36,702 nucleotides of DNA from a virus: positions 1-36,702 of the IMG/VR virus record IMGVR_UViG_3300022686_000028; one strand, written 5' to 3'. Of this stretch, positions 16,743-24,674 are shown one piece after another. The translations under genes and the position numbers were made by a program. Position 1 is the stretch's first letter, and each line of letters starts with the position of its first letter. A model generated the notes under the pieces. The model worked only from the letters and a program-made list of their open reading frames with translations, was not told where the DNA came from and searched no databases.

Positions 16743-19382
16743 CTACTGTGCTCCTCTGTTGCTACTGCTGAGTCCCAGTATCGCGTTGTTTGATATTCCA
16801 GGGAGGAATAAACCGGCGATCGGCACTGACGGAATACCACCAACCAACAGCGGATCACTCCCCAACCCGTTGACCTCTTGTCCCGACGCAGCTTGGAATC
16901 CTGCGAAGTCCCCCACAGGCGTGTCATTCCAGCGGAATAGATTGCTCGATTCGCCGATGAGGTTCGACGTGTACCAAATATTGTAGTCGAGGTCGTACTT
17001 GTCGGCGTTGGTTGTGTCCTGATCAAAGAAGCCGTGACCGTAGGTTGCCCAAATGCAATTGCGCATCTTGACCGCTGTTTGAACGTGGCCCGTGTTGCAG
17101 CGCCATGAATAGACTTGCGTGCCAGGGAAGAACGTCGGGTCATACAGCGGATCGGCAAAGGTGCAGTTGTAGAATTTCATCTGCCCGATCGTACCGATCG
17201 CAAACTTAATCGTTGTCAACGACGTCTGACTGTTGTGCGCCAGTTCGTCTAGCAGTGAAACCTTGCCAACGCCAGTCATACGTTCGTTAACGAAGATGTA
17301 AGGCCCACCCTCACCTAGTGCCATCGCGACAGCTTCTCGCATGTTTGTGCCAACGTTTCGCCATCGTCTGATTTGTCGGTGCATGCCGTCCCAGTTGAGC
17401 ATCTCATCCAGGATGTTGATACAGGTGTTGTCGTGCACGTTGATATCAAAGCATTCGCCGCTTGCGCTCTTCAAGTCGACGGCGTCCATCAAACCGTCAA
17501 ACGTACAACCGTGAATGTCGTACACTCGCGCGTCGTCAACGTAAATTGTTGAGCAATGTTCAGATGAGAACTGTGACGCGCCACCGGCTGGATTCTTAGC
17601 ATCGTCCCAAGGCATCAGGTCGGTGCGGTCTTTAAACACGCAATTCCTGATCATGATTTTTTCGTTTGAGTCGGCGACGATGGCTCGCGTTTGAATGCCC
17701 TCGAAATGGCAGTTTTGCACTAGCGACTCGTTGCCACGGACCGTAAGAGCGTCTTTTTGCTGCGAGGCGCCTGCGCCACAACCTTCAAACGAAATACCGT
17801 CTATGTGCCAGCGATCGCCGAGGACAAACAGGATATCTTGGAACGCATCGGGGATCTTTGCGAGCTCCACCTCCATGTCCATCACGATCATGTAAATGTC
17901 GCCCGTGTCCCAATTGTCGTCGGTTCCGCCAGTTAGTGTTGCCGTCACCGTCGTTGCGTTGTTAGCGGTGATTGTCCCGCTCGATCCGTCGGTTAGGTTC
18001 CAAAGTATTCGCCCAACGTGCTCGTCGGTTGACCAATTGGCGGTACTATCGACCAGCACGGCCGAATCATCCGAGCCGTCATGGCCCCACTGTGCAACGG
18101 TTGCTCTGACGTAGAGCTTACCCGTATCGATCGTCCAGCCGGATGAATCGTAAGGCACAAGGAGGTAGACGTCGCCGGCGTCCCAATCGTTATCAGTTCC
18201 ACCAGACAGTCCCTCCGAATGCGAAATGGTTGTCGCCGTGCTGGCCGTGATCTTGCCAAACGAGCCATCAGTCAGATTGAAAATCGACTTGCTTCGATCC
18301 TCGAATTCGCTCGCATCCCATGACTGAGTCGAATCGGTCAGCACTGATGCGCCGGACGATCCGTCGTGTGTTCCGTAATACCGCTTTGGATCCATGTGGG
18401 CCAAGTCTGCGCGGTGTGGAACCCGCTGATATTCGCCGTCGATAACCACGAACATGCACGACTGATCCGCCTCAAATGTTGGCGTCGAGTACAGGCCAGG
18501 CGTTTCGGCAACGCTTTCGTCAGTCCAGACGATGGCACCTTGCTTAAAGGCCGAAATAAGCGGCGATTCGCCATCCTCAGCAACGATCTGACCATCAGTA
18601 GCCGCAGACGTGAGCGATAGATCGCCGATCGCGTACGGCAGGATGACAGACGGCGCAGCGCGCGAGCCTTGGAACAAAATGATTTTGTCGCCCGTGGCTT
18701 CGTCCGTGCACGCATCGGCCAGGTTGCCCGGATCGAGCTCCGAGAAGTCGCCGCCGGCTGGTGCAACCTCGGGGCCAACGTAGCGCGTTCGGATCGCCGT
18801 TGGTGTCACCAAATCAGCGAGCGATCTCGGCGTGATCCAAAACTTGTCGCCGATGTCCCAATCGTTGTCGGTGCCTCCGCTCAGTGTCGCAGTGATTGTC
18901 GTAGCTGTGTTAGCGGTAATCTTGCCGGAGGAATTATCGGTGAGGTTGCGAATCTGCTGGCCGACGAAACCGTTAACCGGCCAAGACTTGGTCGAATCTG
19001 TTAGCACCGACGCATCGTCCGCGCCATCGTGTGCACCGAAGTCGTGGACAACGCCGCGCGTCTGACCGCCAGGATCGACCAGAGTGATATTGGTTGGCGT
19101 GTCGAGAGGAACCCAGACGGTGCCGTAATGTAAACCGTTATCTGGGTTGATTTCCATGGGGTCGACGAGAACACCATTGAGACGTACGGCAATATCCTGC
19201 GTCGGTCCTCCAAAATTGTGTTCGAGGCCAATCGTGTACCAGTTTGGTGTTACGCTACCGAGCTTGATCGGGTTGGGATCGAGAGGCGCCGCTTGCGGCT
19301 CTTCAATGATCAGCTCCTCTTGGTATGACGAGTACGTGAGAAGAAAACCCGCGTTCCGCACACACCGTCGATGGCAAACCAT
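16743..19382 (-). CDS. Large beta-helix tail spike with threefold inserted module, 879 aa
   Basis: The N-terminal 110 residues probably anchor the protein. Three copies of a module of about 68 residues follow (near 117-184, 338-409 and 433-500), each reading HDGxxDxSVLTDST, NLTDxSSGxITAN, TTxTATLxGGTDNDWDxGD. From about 515 to 790 the sequence is a right-handed parallel beta-helix (WHIDGISFEGC, LVQNCHFEG, IMIRNCVFKD, YDIHGCTFDG), the fold of spikes that bind or degrade surface polysaccharide. I chose ATG 19382 because AAGGA lies 10 nt upstream. A TTG at 19391 has no spaced Shine-Dalgarno sequence. This is probably the main receptor-binding protein. Confidence 0.78.
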   Translation of the reverse strand: MVCHRRCVRNAGFLLTYSSYQEELIIEEPQAAPLDPNPIKLGSVTPNWYTIGLEHNFGGPTQDIAVRLNGVLVDPMEINPDNGLHYGTVWVPLDTPTNITLVDPGGQTRGVVHDFGAHDGADDASVLTDSTKSWPVNGFVGQQIRNLTDNSSGKITANTATTITATLSGGTDNDWDIGDKFWITPRSLADLVTPTAIRTRYVGPEVAPAGGDFSELDPGNLADACTDEATGDKIILFQGSRAAPSVILPYAIGDLSLTSAATDGQIVAEDGESPLISAFKQGAIVWTDESVAETPGLYSTPTFEADQSCMFVVIDGEYQRVPHRADLAHMDPKRYYGTHDGSSGASVLTDSTQSWDASEFEDRSKSIFNLTDGSFGKITASTATTISHSEGLSGGTDNDWDAGDVYLLVPYDSSGWTIDTGKLYVRATVAQWGHDGSDDSAVLVDSTANWSTDEHVGRILWNLTDGSSGTITANNATTVTATLTGGTDDNWDTGDIYMIVMDMEVELAKIPDAFQDILFVLGDRWHIDGISFEGCGAGASQQKDALTVRGNESLVQNCHFEGIQTRAIVADSNEKIMIRNCVFKDRTDLMPWDDAKNPAGGASQFSSEHCSTIYVDDARVYDIHGCTFDGLMDAVDLKSASGECFDINVHDNTCINILDEMLNWDGMHRQIRRWRNVGTNMREAVAMALGEGGPYIFVNERMTGVGKVSLLDELAHNSQTSLTTIKFAIGTIGQMKFYNCTFADPLYDPTFFPGTQVYSWRCNTGHVQTAVKMRNCIWATYGHGFFDQDTTNADKYDLDYNIWYTSNLIGESSNLFRWNDTPVGDFAGFQAASGQEVNGLGSDPLLVGGIPSVPIAGLFLPGISNNAILGLSSSNRGAQ
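17883..18086 (-). repeat. Spike module copy 3
   Basis: This is the third copy of the 68-residue module, reading GHDGSDDSAVLVDST, NLTDGSSGTITAN and LTGGTDDNWDTGDIY. It ends directly before the beta-helix. It is closest to copy 1, and the similarity is visible at DNA level too. Confidence 0.8.
18156..18371 (-). repeat. Spike module copy 2
   Basis: This is the second copy, reading THDGSSGASVLTDSTQSW, NLTDGSFGKITAS and LSGGTDNDWDAGDVY. It has a 4-residue insertion in the last third relative to the others and is separated from copy 3 by only about 24 residues. Confidence 0.8.
18831..19034 (-). repeat. Spike module copy 1
   Basis: This is the first copy, reading AHDGADDASVLTDSTKSW, NLTDNSSGKITAN and LSGGTDNDWDIGDKF. 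It is separated from copy 2 by about 150 residues of unrelated sequence. Confidence 0.8.
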
Positions 19383-19394
19383 TTTTTCCAATCC

Positions 19395-20003
19395 TTAAAC
19401 AATGATGAACGTATCGCCGTCGTCCGGCGCTTCGGTCAGTGTATCGGTTGTGAAATGACCGCGCCCGCCCACGAGAGCGTAGCTCGTGATCTCAACAGCC
19501 TGATCCCTGAGTGAACCAGAAGTGAAGATGACCGCACGACCACGACCGCCGCGCACGTAGTGATCGGCCGTCGCCTCCGTGATGTCGTCAGCTTCGAATT
19601 CGCTGGCAGTTGGTGTAAACGCGGTATCGTCGATTGTGCCATGTACCATCGTTTCCGCAGCCGTCGTGTCTAGCGTAGAGCCCTCGGTTGTCTCTGGTCG
19701 GTAGATTTCGACCACGCGCGTAACTGGCGCCATTGCCGCTTGGGTAATGTGATAACACATTTCCTCCGTATCGTGGCCCGTGTCAAGCGTCGTATCCTCG
19801 TCCAGCAACAACGAATAAACGCCTGGCATGTTTGTGTCATCGAGCTCGGTAACTGTCGGCGTTGTCATCACCGTTGCGGTTCCACCGTCACGTGAGCGGT
19901 AAACCGTGAACGACGACAGACCCGTTTCTCTCGTTTTCAGATCCGTTGCATCGACGGCTACGAAGTAGATAACACGATCAGTTGACGCGCTCGGAATTCT
20001 CAT
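19395..20003 (-). CDS. Conserved fibre-region virion protein, 202 aa
   Basis: The N-terminal half reads IYFVAVDATDLKTRETGL, FTVYRSRDGG, MPGVYSLLLDEDTT and APVTRVVEIYRP. This block is one I recognise from structural genes of marine siphoviruses and podoviruses, beside their fibre genes. It looks like a beta-sandwich of BppU-N type. The C-terminal part (HYVRGGRGRAVIFTSGSLRD) resembles a small beta repeat. The ATG overlaps the TGA of the LamG gene by 4 nt. A role in the fibre or baseplate is inferred. Confidence 0.65.
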   Translation of the reverse strand: MRIPSASTDRVIYFVAVDATDLKTRETGLSSFTVYRSRDGGTATVMTTPTVTELDDTNMPGVYSLLLDEDTTLDTGHDTEEMCYHITQAAMAPVTRVVEIYRPETTEGSTLDTTAAETMVHGTIDDTAFTPTASEFEADDITEATADHYVRGGRGRAVIFTSGSLRDQAVEITSYALVGGRGHFTTDTLTEAPDDGDTFIIV

Positions 20004-20923
20004 GCGACAAACCCCGATTCCACTTCGTGCATACCACGCGATGCCACTTCACCGGTTTCTAACTGCGACAGTCCGCGAGGCAAAACTGATCCGCCAGGAT
20101 CTGGTTCACTGAAGAAAGCGATCCGACGCTTTCGAAACATCCTTATTGGGTTATCAAAATGCGCGCTAATTTCATAGCGAGTGAGGTTGCGGTTGTAGAT
20201 TTTCAGCGAGGCGATATCGCCATTCCAATATCCCGCGACACCCAAAGCACCGCCGATGGTCAGTGGATCAGTTGCCGCTGCAATCGCTGATGGAATGGTG
20301 CCCGAAAAGCTTGGGAAATCGAAAATACGTCCATCGCGTATCAGCTTGAGCCGCGCATTGTTGTCGGCGCCAGTACCGTCAAAACGAAATCCTATTTGCG
20401 TCCAAATGTCGGCAGGATAGACACCGCCGGCTTGGCCTGATGCTGCGCCAGCGTCAGACGGCGCCGCGGTGATAAAAACTTGGATTCCTCCACTGGTCCC
20501 CACCGATCTAAACAGCCACGCCCAGTTACGCGGGTCATCAGTGTAATCACCCAGCATCGCTATGGCGTCAGCATCATCTAATGTTGGCGCTCGCACCCAG
20601 GCGAGGACAGTCGTTTGAATTATGCCTGCCGCTTTGGGCGATGGGCCACATTCGATCCGCTCTGACGATCCGTCTAGATTCAGCGAATAACCTTGTATTC
20701 GTCGGGATGACGTGCGCCAGTTACTTGCATCCATGTTTGCGAGCGTGCCGTGATTACGTTGCCCGCTAACATCCATCAGCCGCGCGCCAGTCACGCCGAG
20801 TGGAGCCACCCAGGCGCCAACAAGACCGCGCCATAAGTCCGGCTCGATGCTTTCTGCTGCGTTGCGTGCCCAGCCAGTTGCAAAACTCGGCCGAACGTGC
20901 GATGGCGTGGAAAAAACATCCAA
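20000..20923 (-). CDS. LamG / concanavalin-like lectin-fold virion protein, 307 aa
   Basis: Residues about 35-250 show the LamG-3 pattern: LVGAWVAPLG, LMDVSGQRNHGTL, YSLNLDGSSERIECG, a long set of strands, WTQIGFRFDG, RLKLIRDGR and YWNGDIASLKIYNRNLTRYEI. The 'GdIdevriYnraLs..Ei' ending is diagnostic. Such domains bind glycans or proteins on surfaces and are frequent in virion proteins. It uses TTG at 20923 with AAGGG 10 nt upstream. No in-frame ATG occurs before the domain. The last 50 residues may be a docking tail. Confidence 0.8.
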   Translation of the reverse strand: MDVFSTPSHVRPSFATGWARNAAESIEPDLWRGLVGAWVAPLGVTGARLMDVSGQRNHGTLANMDASNWRTSSRRIQGYSLNLDGSSERIECGPSPKAAGIIQTTVLAWVRAPTLDDADAIAMLGDYTDDPRNWAWLFRSVGTSGGIQVFITAAPSDAGAASGQAGGVYPADIWTQIGFRFDGTGADNNARLKLIRDGRIFDFPSFSGTIPSAIAAATDPLTIGGALGVAGYWNGDIASLKIYNRNLTRYEISAHFDNPIRMFRKRRIAFFSEPDPGGSVLPRGLSQLETGEVASRGMHEVESGFVA

Positions 20924-20926
20924 CGT

Positions 20927-21493
20927 TTATTGCCCTTCGGGAATTGTGCCGCTCATCAGGATTGACGTTTCAATGTCGTCCGTCCCGCAAATCGTGGCAC
21001 CGGATCGGTTCACGACGACGAGTTGACCGTAGCGAAGTTTTGGCGCAAAGGTTCCGACAATCGCTTTTTGCACACCAACGAGATCCGTTGTGACGAACGA
21101 TCCTATCCAAATCATTTGCAACACGGTTTCCGCAACAGTTCCACCGCCGTCGCCCGTGTAGTCACCGTCCACGCCGTCAGGATCGCCTGGATTGCCGACG
21201 CCCACGCTACTGTTAGCTGATGGCGACCAGTAAAAATCGATAGTTTTGCCTGCCGCAACAGCCGCAAAGAATTCGATCGCAGCAATCAGCGTAAACTCGT
21301 GAGGCCGGACTGCGCCGAGGTCGACTTGATCCGAATTCATCGCTGCGCCGTCCGCAACACCACCCGTCAGGCCGAGAGAAAGATCGACTACCGTTGGTGA
21401 TCCGTCGCTCAGGTCATTGTTGCCGGTTGGTGAATAGCTCGACGATTGAAACGAGTACTCGACTTTCGTTTTCTGTAATACTTCAGTTGGCAT
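20927..21493 (-). CDS. Conserved virion protein, 188 aa
   Basis: It has the features VDLGAVRPHEFTLIAAIEF, AGKTIDFYWSPSANSS, NPGDPDGVDGDY, LQMIWIGSF and VGTFAPKLRYGQLVVVNRSG. I recognise this combination as a beta-sandwich protein found in marine phage structural clusters next to LamG and 130-aa type proteins. The start ATG has TAGGG upstream, and the stop TAA runs into the Shine-Dalgarno region of the LamG gene. The exact virion location is unknown. Confidence 0.6.
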   Translation of the reverse strand: MPTEVLQKTKVEYSFQSSSYSPTGNNDLSDGSPTVVDLSLGLTGGVADGAAMNSDQVDLGAVRPHEFTLIAAIEFFAAVAAGKTIDFYWSPSANSSVGVGNPGDPDGVDGDYTGDGGGTVAETVLQMIWIGSFVTTDLVGVQKAIVGTFAPKLRYGQLVVVNRSGATICGTDDIETSILMSGTIPEGQ

Positions 21494-21495
21494 TT

Positions 21496-21888
21496 TTAGG
21501 CCCTAGCGATTTCGACGTCGCCCTCGGTCACTATTCCAAGACCTAGTTCCTCTCCACGCGAAATCGACTCTTTGCGCAATGCAGCCAATGAGGTGATTGT
21601 GGTAGAACCCCCGCCAAAGGCATCAACGAACAAGCCAGCCTCGATACCAAACGGATTCAAAGTGCCGAGGTGCAGCAAGTCCCAAACCAACTGCTTATTA
21701 GCGGCCGTCAGCGCGTTGAACTCGGTTTTATCTATTGCGTTCAGAATTTCTGACCCGCTCATCGATGTGCGGTTTTTACTGCGATTCTTCGCGTTGAGTT
21801 CTCCGGCCGCAATCGCGTTGTCGGCATCATACGGTCCAGTGTCCGGATGACCGGCGGCCAGTTCAGCGGCAAGAGCTGCATAACTCAA
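21496..21888 (-). CDS. Conserved small phage protein of the fibre block, 130 aa
   Basis: It starts at TTG 21888 with a perfect AGGAGGA at 21897-21903, which decides the start. The pattern is MSYAALAAELA, ELNAKNRSKNRTSMSG, VWDLLHLGTLNPFGIEA, DAFGGGSTTITSLAALRKESISRGEELGLG and a final GDVEIARA. I recognise it as a conserved, functionally unknown protein encoded next to fibre or lysis genes in many aquatic phages. It is helical at the N-terminus. Confidence 0.65.
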   Translation of the reverse strand: MSYAALAAELAAGHPDTGPYDADNAIAAGELNAKNRSKNRTSMSGSEILNAIDKTEFNALTAANKQLVWDLLHLGTLNPFGIEAGLFVDAFGGGSTTITSLAALRKESISRGEELGLGIVTEGDVEIARA

Positions 21889-21901
21889 GTGTCAGATCCT
21901 C

Positions 21902-22000
21902 CTAAGTGATCTCAATCACCTGCTGGACAACAAACCAGGACATGGCAATCACAATCCACGGGATCAAATCATTTGCGAGGTTTCTTGCTCTTGCCGTCAT
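21902..22000 (-). CDS. 32-aa single-pass membrane peptide overlapping the holin-like gene
   Basis: The frame runs from ATG 22000, inside the last 32 nt of the holin-like gene, to TAG 21902. The peptide has a basic start (MTARARN) and one hydrophobic helix (LIPWIVIAMSWFVVQQVI). The Shine-Dalgarno sequence of the next gene overlaps its stop codon. The position and membrane character suggest a lysis accessory or antiholin, but it could be untranslated. Confidence 0.45.
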   Translation of the reverse strand: MTARARNLANDLIPWIVIAMSWFVVQQVIEIT

Positions 22001-22283
22001 CGGTACATACCCCCAATAGTTTCAACAACTTAAGAATGATTCCGTCTGTCACTTCGCGCCCGGCCATCGTAATAACACCGCCGGTGGCAAAAGCATAGAT
22101 TTGCTTCTCTTGCGTAACGTTTCCAAAAATCAACATCGATGTCAGCAGGCCCGTCATCGAAGCCACCCAAGCAACCGATACGCAGTGGACCACTCCCTCG
22201 TAGTTACCGTTTCGAATCGTGCGCCAAAAACCGGCGACAAAATACACCACCCAGCACGAAGCCCAAAAGATATAAATTTCCAT
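21969..22283 (-). CDS. Holin-like membrane protein, 104 aa
   Basis: Three hydrophobic segments are visible: residues about 3-20 (IYIFWASCWVVYFVAGFW), 31-54 (VHCVSVAWVASMTGLLTSMLIFG) and a weaker one near 60-75. A charged tail (DDGKSKKPRK) follows. The size, helix count and cytoplasmic basic tail fit small phage holins (LydA or holin superfamily III type), and TGLLTSMLIFG resembles that group. The start at 22283 lacks a clear Shine-Dalgarno sequence. It lies in a lysis-like block with the metalloprotease. Identification as a holin is inferred. Confidence 0.55.
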   Translation of the reverse strand: MEIYIFWASCWVVYFVAGFWRTIRNGNYEGVVHCVSVAWVASMTGLLTSMLIFGNVTQEKQIYAFATGGVITMAGREVTDGIILKLLKLLGVCTDDGKSKKPRK

Positions 22284-22393
22284 GTTGTTCGCCAGTTTCT
22301 GCGTCCACTTTTTTCATCGCTGTGTGATTACTAATTGTGGGCCACTTCACTGGCCTGATGCAGTCCCGCCGCCATCAACGACGGGATTGCTCT

Positions 22394-23032
22394 TTACCAA
22401 CGACGTGATCGCCAACGAGAACGGATACCGAATCGCCGAACTCCAGACCCAACGCTTCCGTATCCGCCACCACCGGCATCTGGTAACGGTGGTGTACCCG
22501 CAAACTGCACTGTCCGTCCTCTTACTACGTAACCAGTCGTGTAAGCTGGCCGACACACGCCGTTCGCGCAGGCCGGCGCAGCCACCGTCTTTGTCACGAC
22601 TCGTTCGACTGTTTTTGTTTTAGCCTTGGCTTTTGCTCGTTGCCGTAGCCGGAACGTACCGTCGCGGAGCTTTATAAATGTTCGCTCATTTTTGCTCAGC
22701 CAGAGCGTGCCCGGCTCAGCATTACAGGTGGTAACCTCGCACGAGTCGGCAATTCCGATCGGACGCAGGAACGCCACGATTTTGGTTCCCTCGCCTTCGC
22801 GAACGAGTCCAACCCTGGACGGATCGACCAGCGTTTGATCGGCCGGTTCCGGTTCTGGTTCTGGCTGTTCGTCGTTGGGCAATGGTGGCGTTTCGTTTGG
22901 TGGCGTTTCGTTTGGCGCAGCAAAAAACTCTGGCTGTTCTGTTGGCAGCGGTGGTCTATCTGGTGTCGTATTAGGCTGCACAGCAGCTGCGGCGACCAGC
23001 AGGACGGCAGCCGCTCCCATGATTTGTTTCAT
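22394..23032 (-). CDS. Secreted Pro-rich protein with signal peptide, 212 aa
   Basis: It starts at ATG 23032 with AGGAGA upstream; an earlier ATG at 23077 would put charged residues before the signal. Residues 1-19 (MKQIMGAAAVLLVAAAAVQ) are a Sec signal peptide. Residues 20-68 are Pro/Glu-rich with a PNETP duplication and an EPEPEPEP run. A small beta domain with CEVTTC follows, then a KAKAKTKT basic segment and CANGVCRP, a motif resembling those in secreted planctomycete proteins. It could be a periplasmic spanin-like or lysis accessory, but this is not established. The C-terminal 30 residues are Gly/Arg-rich. Confidence 0.55.
   Translation of the reverse strand: MKQIMGAAAVLLVAAAAVQPNTTPDRPPLPTEQPEFFAAPNETPPNETPPLPNDEQPEPEPEPADQTLVDPSRVGLVREGEGTKIVAFLRPIGIADSCEVTTCNAEPGTLWLSKNERTFIKLRDGTFRLRQRAKAKAKTKTVERVVTKTVAAPACANGVCRPAYTTGYVVRGRTVQFAGTPPLPDAGGGGYGSVGSGVRRFGIRSRWRSRRW
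22852..22915. repeat. Short tandem repeats inside the Pro-rich protein gene
   Basis: A 15-bp unit (TGGCGTTTCGTTTGG on the plus strand) is present twice in tandem at 22886-22915 and encodes the PNETP duplication. Beside it, near 22852-22864, a GGTTCC/GGTTCT hexamer is tandemly repeated and encodes EPEPEP. Such repeats are prone to copy-number change. Confidence 0.75.
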
Positions 23033-23138
23033 TTCGGTCTCCTTTCGTTTGGATGACTGTCTTTTGTTCGCTGACATTCTTCAGCCAGCCTGCATTCGTC
23101 GCACCGCTAGTCAAACGCAATGTGCCACACGCAATGCG

Positions 23139-24008
23139 CTACGCCGCGCGTTCCAGCCAAGTTTCCTGGATCACTCGTTGTTGGTTTATCCATTCGCCCA
23201 CAGTTTGGAGCATGAGTACCTTATCACCGTCGTCGTCGGGCGGTGGAGTCGGATCAGGATCCGGGCCGCTCGGTTTGCCGTACAGTTTTTGGATTGCTCG
23301 AATGTCGCTCGGCCCTGGTTCTTGAGTGCCGTTGATTGCGTAGTACATGATTGAGTTGGGGTCGTTGTCGTGATCGAGGCCGTCAGCGTGACCTATCTCG
23401 TGGCACATTGTCGGCCGTAAAAACGTTCGCTCGCGAGTATCCCAATTCTCAAAATCGTAGCGCTGTTCGAGCTGTACGCTACGCTTTGCGTTTGGTGGCG
23501 GAAGCATCGACCAAGCAAGCGTTCCGTTCGGACCGTCGATCCGCCGCGCATGCGCAAACACGTTTGGCGGTGTCTGCAGGTTGGGGATCCACTTCATATC
23601 GAGCTTTGATACGTCGTTCCACATCTGGCACGCTTCGAGGTAGATTGTTTTCGCTTCCTCGTGTGTCACACCAGGAAATTCCATGTCGTGCCAGACCTGG
23701 ACGTCCAAGAACGACCAGTTCGATCCGCCAGCGCCACGAATGTCCGGACAGCCACAACGACGTTGCAACATGGTTCGCGCAGTCTTGCCGCCGAATTCGC
23801 CGTCGACGATCTGCGACGTGTACCGCTGTAACGAGGCAGTCGCATCCGCAAATAAAGATGACTTATGATCTGTCACCTTCGAGCGAATAGACTCAGCCGT
23901 TCCGTCGTCAACGCACGGCCAGCGATCGGAGACGAAATGGCCGAGCTTGATAAGCAACTCAAGCTTATCGTCGAACGTCTGCGGCACGAGCTTGCGAACT
24001 AAGTACAT
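23139..24008 (-). CDS. Matrixin-type (M10) zinc metalloprotease with PG-binding-like prodomain and cysteine switch, 289 aa
   Basis: Counted from ATG 24008: residues about 47-82 resemble PG_binding_1 (SLFADATASLQRYTS, GEFGGKTARTMLQRR). Directly after comes RCGCPD (84-89), the matrixin cysteine switch (PRCGxPD) that holds the zymogen inactive. The catalytic domain follows, with zinc ligands in HEIGHADGLDH (203-213; Glu204 catalytic) and the Met-turn SIMYY (Met221). A Pro/Asp linker (about 245-262) leads to a short C-terminal helix. It lies in the lysis block and is the only peptidoglycan- or envelope-directed enzyme candidate there. I see no signal peptide, so a holin would be needed for release. 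A TTG at 24029 is a less likely start. Confidence 0.85.
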   Translation of the reverse strand: MYLVRKLVPQTFDDKLELLIKLGHFVSDRWPCVDDGTAESIRSKVTDHKSSLFADATASLQRYTSQIVDGEFGGKTARTMLQRRCGCPDIRGAGGSNWSFLDVQVWHDMEFPGVTHEEAKTIYLEACQMWNDVSKLDMKWIPNLQTPPNVFAHARRIDGPNGTLAWSMLPPPNAKRSVQLEQRYDFENWDTRERTFLRPTMCHEIGHADGLDHDNDPNSIMYYAINGTQEPGPSDIRAIQKLYGKPSGPDPDPTPPPDDDGDKVLMLQTVGEWINQQRVIQETWLERAA

Positions 24009-24012
24009 GCGA

Positions 24013-24291
24013 CTAGCCAAGACCCCCAATCAACGCGAACAGTTCTTTAAGAAACGCGATGATCTCCGGCCATTCGTCGAGGAACTTTTGAAACAACGTT
24101 CCGTCGCCTAACGCTTTCTCAACATTGTGGCGGCCGATCAATTGTTCCAGCTTGACAACTGCAGCGTCAAGCAAGTCATCATCGCGCAACGTAGCGCGGA
24201 GCAAAGCAACCTGTTCGTGATCACCCTCATGCCGAGCTTTGCGCATTTCAATGCGCGTCGCTAACCGCGCGTGCAGCCGAAATCTTTTCAT
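24013..24291 (-). CDS. Hypothetical protein in the lysis block, 92 aa
   Basis: ATG 24291 has GGAGAGGTGAT directly upstream and overlaps the end of the preceding gene, which favours it over 24327. The N-terminal third is strongly basic (MKRFRLHARLATRIEMRKARH). The middle is acidic and helical, and the C-terminus is a hydrophobic amphipathic helix (IIAFLKELFALIGGLG). It has no recognised domain. It may be a membrane-associated lysis accessory. Confidence 0.55.
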   Translation of the reverse strand: MKRFRLHARLATRIEMRKARHEGDHEQVALLRATLRDDDLLDAAVVKLEQLIGRHNVEKALGDGTLFQKFLDEWPEIIAFLKELFALIGGLG

Positions 24292-24292
24292 A

Positions 24293-24550
24293 TCACCTCT
24301 CCGGGAACTTGAATTCTTCCGTACCAATTTCTTTTGTGATTTGTTCGAGAGTCAGCCTAGCTGCGTCGTCTGCCGAGTAACCTCGATCAGCCAGGTGTTG
24401 GATCACCCAAAATAGGCCACGCTTTGCAAGCCGCAATTGCTTACCGCGTGATTTGTAAAGATTCCAAATGGCACCGAATCCCAGCTGGCTAACCAACAAG
24501 ATGGCACCGCCGATGAGTAGGCTTTGCGTTTCCAGATCTGGAAGGTCCAT
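24293..24550 (-). CDS. One-pass membrane protein, first gene after the terminator, 85 aa
   Basis: It starts at ATG 24550 with GGTGAA upstream. An earlier in-frame start would lie within the terminator. After an acidic N-terminus (MDLPDLETQ) comes a transmembrane helix at about 10-29 (SLLIGGAILLVSQLGFGAIW), a basic stretch (KSRGKQLRLAKRG) and a helical cytoplasmic tail. The topology is N-out/C-in by the positive-inside rule. It could be a second holin or an i-spanin-like anchor. It opens the lysis block. Confidence 0.55.
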   Translation of the reverse strand: MDLPDLETQSLLIGGAILLVSQLGFGAIWNLYKSRGKQLRLAKRGLFWVIQHLADRGYSADDAARLTLEQITKEIGTEEFKFPER

Positions 24551-24563
24551 GTTTTCACCACGC

Positions 24564-24614
24564 CACAAAAAAACGGCAAGCCTGGGTGGAACTGGCACCA
24601 GACTGCCGTTTTAT
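24564..24614 (-). terminator. Strong intrinsic terminator just upstream of the lysis block
   Basis: On the minus strand AAAACGGCA pairs with TGCCGTTTT. An inner arm CTGGTG pairs with CACCCAG around a short loop, giving an extended hairpin ending in seven Ts. The T tract ends about 17 nt before the ATG at 24550. The A-rich arm on the other side means it could also act on plus-strand transcription. It shares the sequence CACAAAAAAACG (plus strand) with the terminator at 9605. Confidence 0.85.
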
Positions 24615-24674
24615 TTGTGACTATTCCGCCGCACCCGCCGGCGCTTCGGTGTCGTCGATTCGCGTTGTGCTTTT

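Noticed and set aside
22347-22556. Alternative frames at the end of the Pro-rich protein gene (one reads VADTEALGLEFGDSVSVLVG)
   Set aside because: The segment looks protein-like and might mark a frameshift. It has no ribosome binding site, and I cannot tell a real frame change from a shadow without related sequences.
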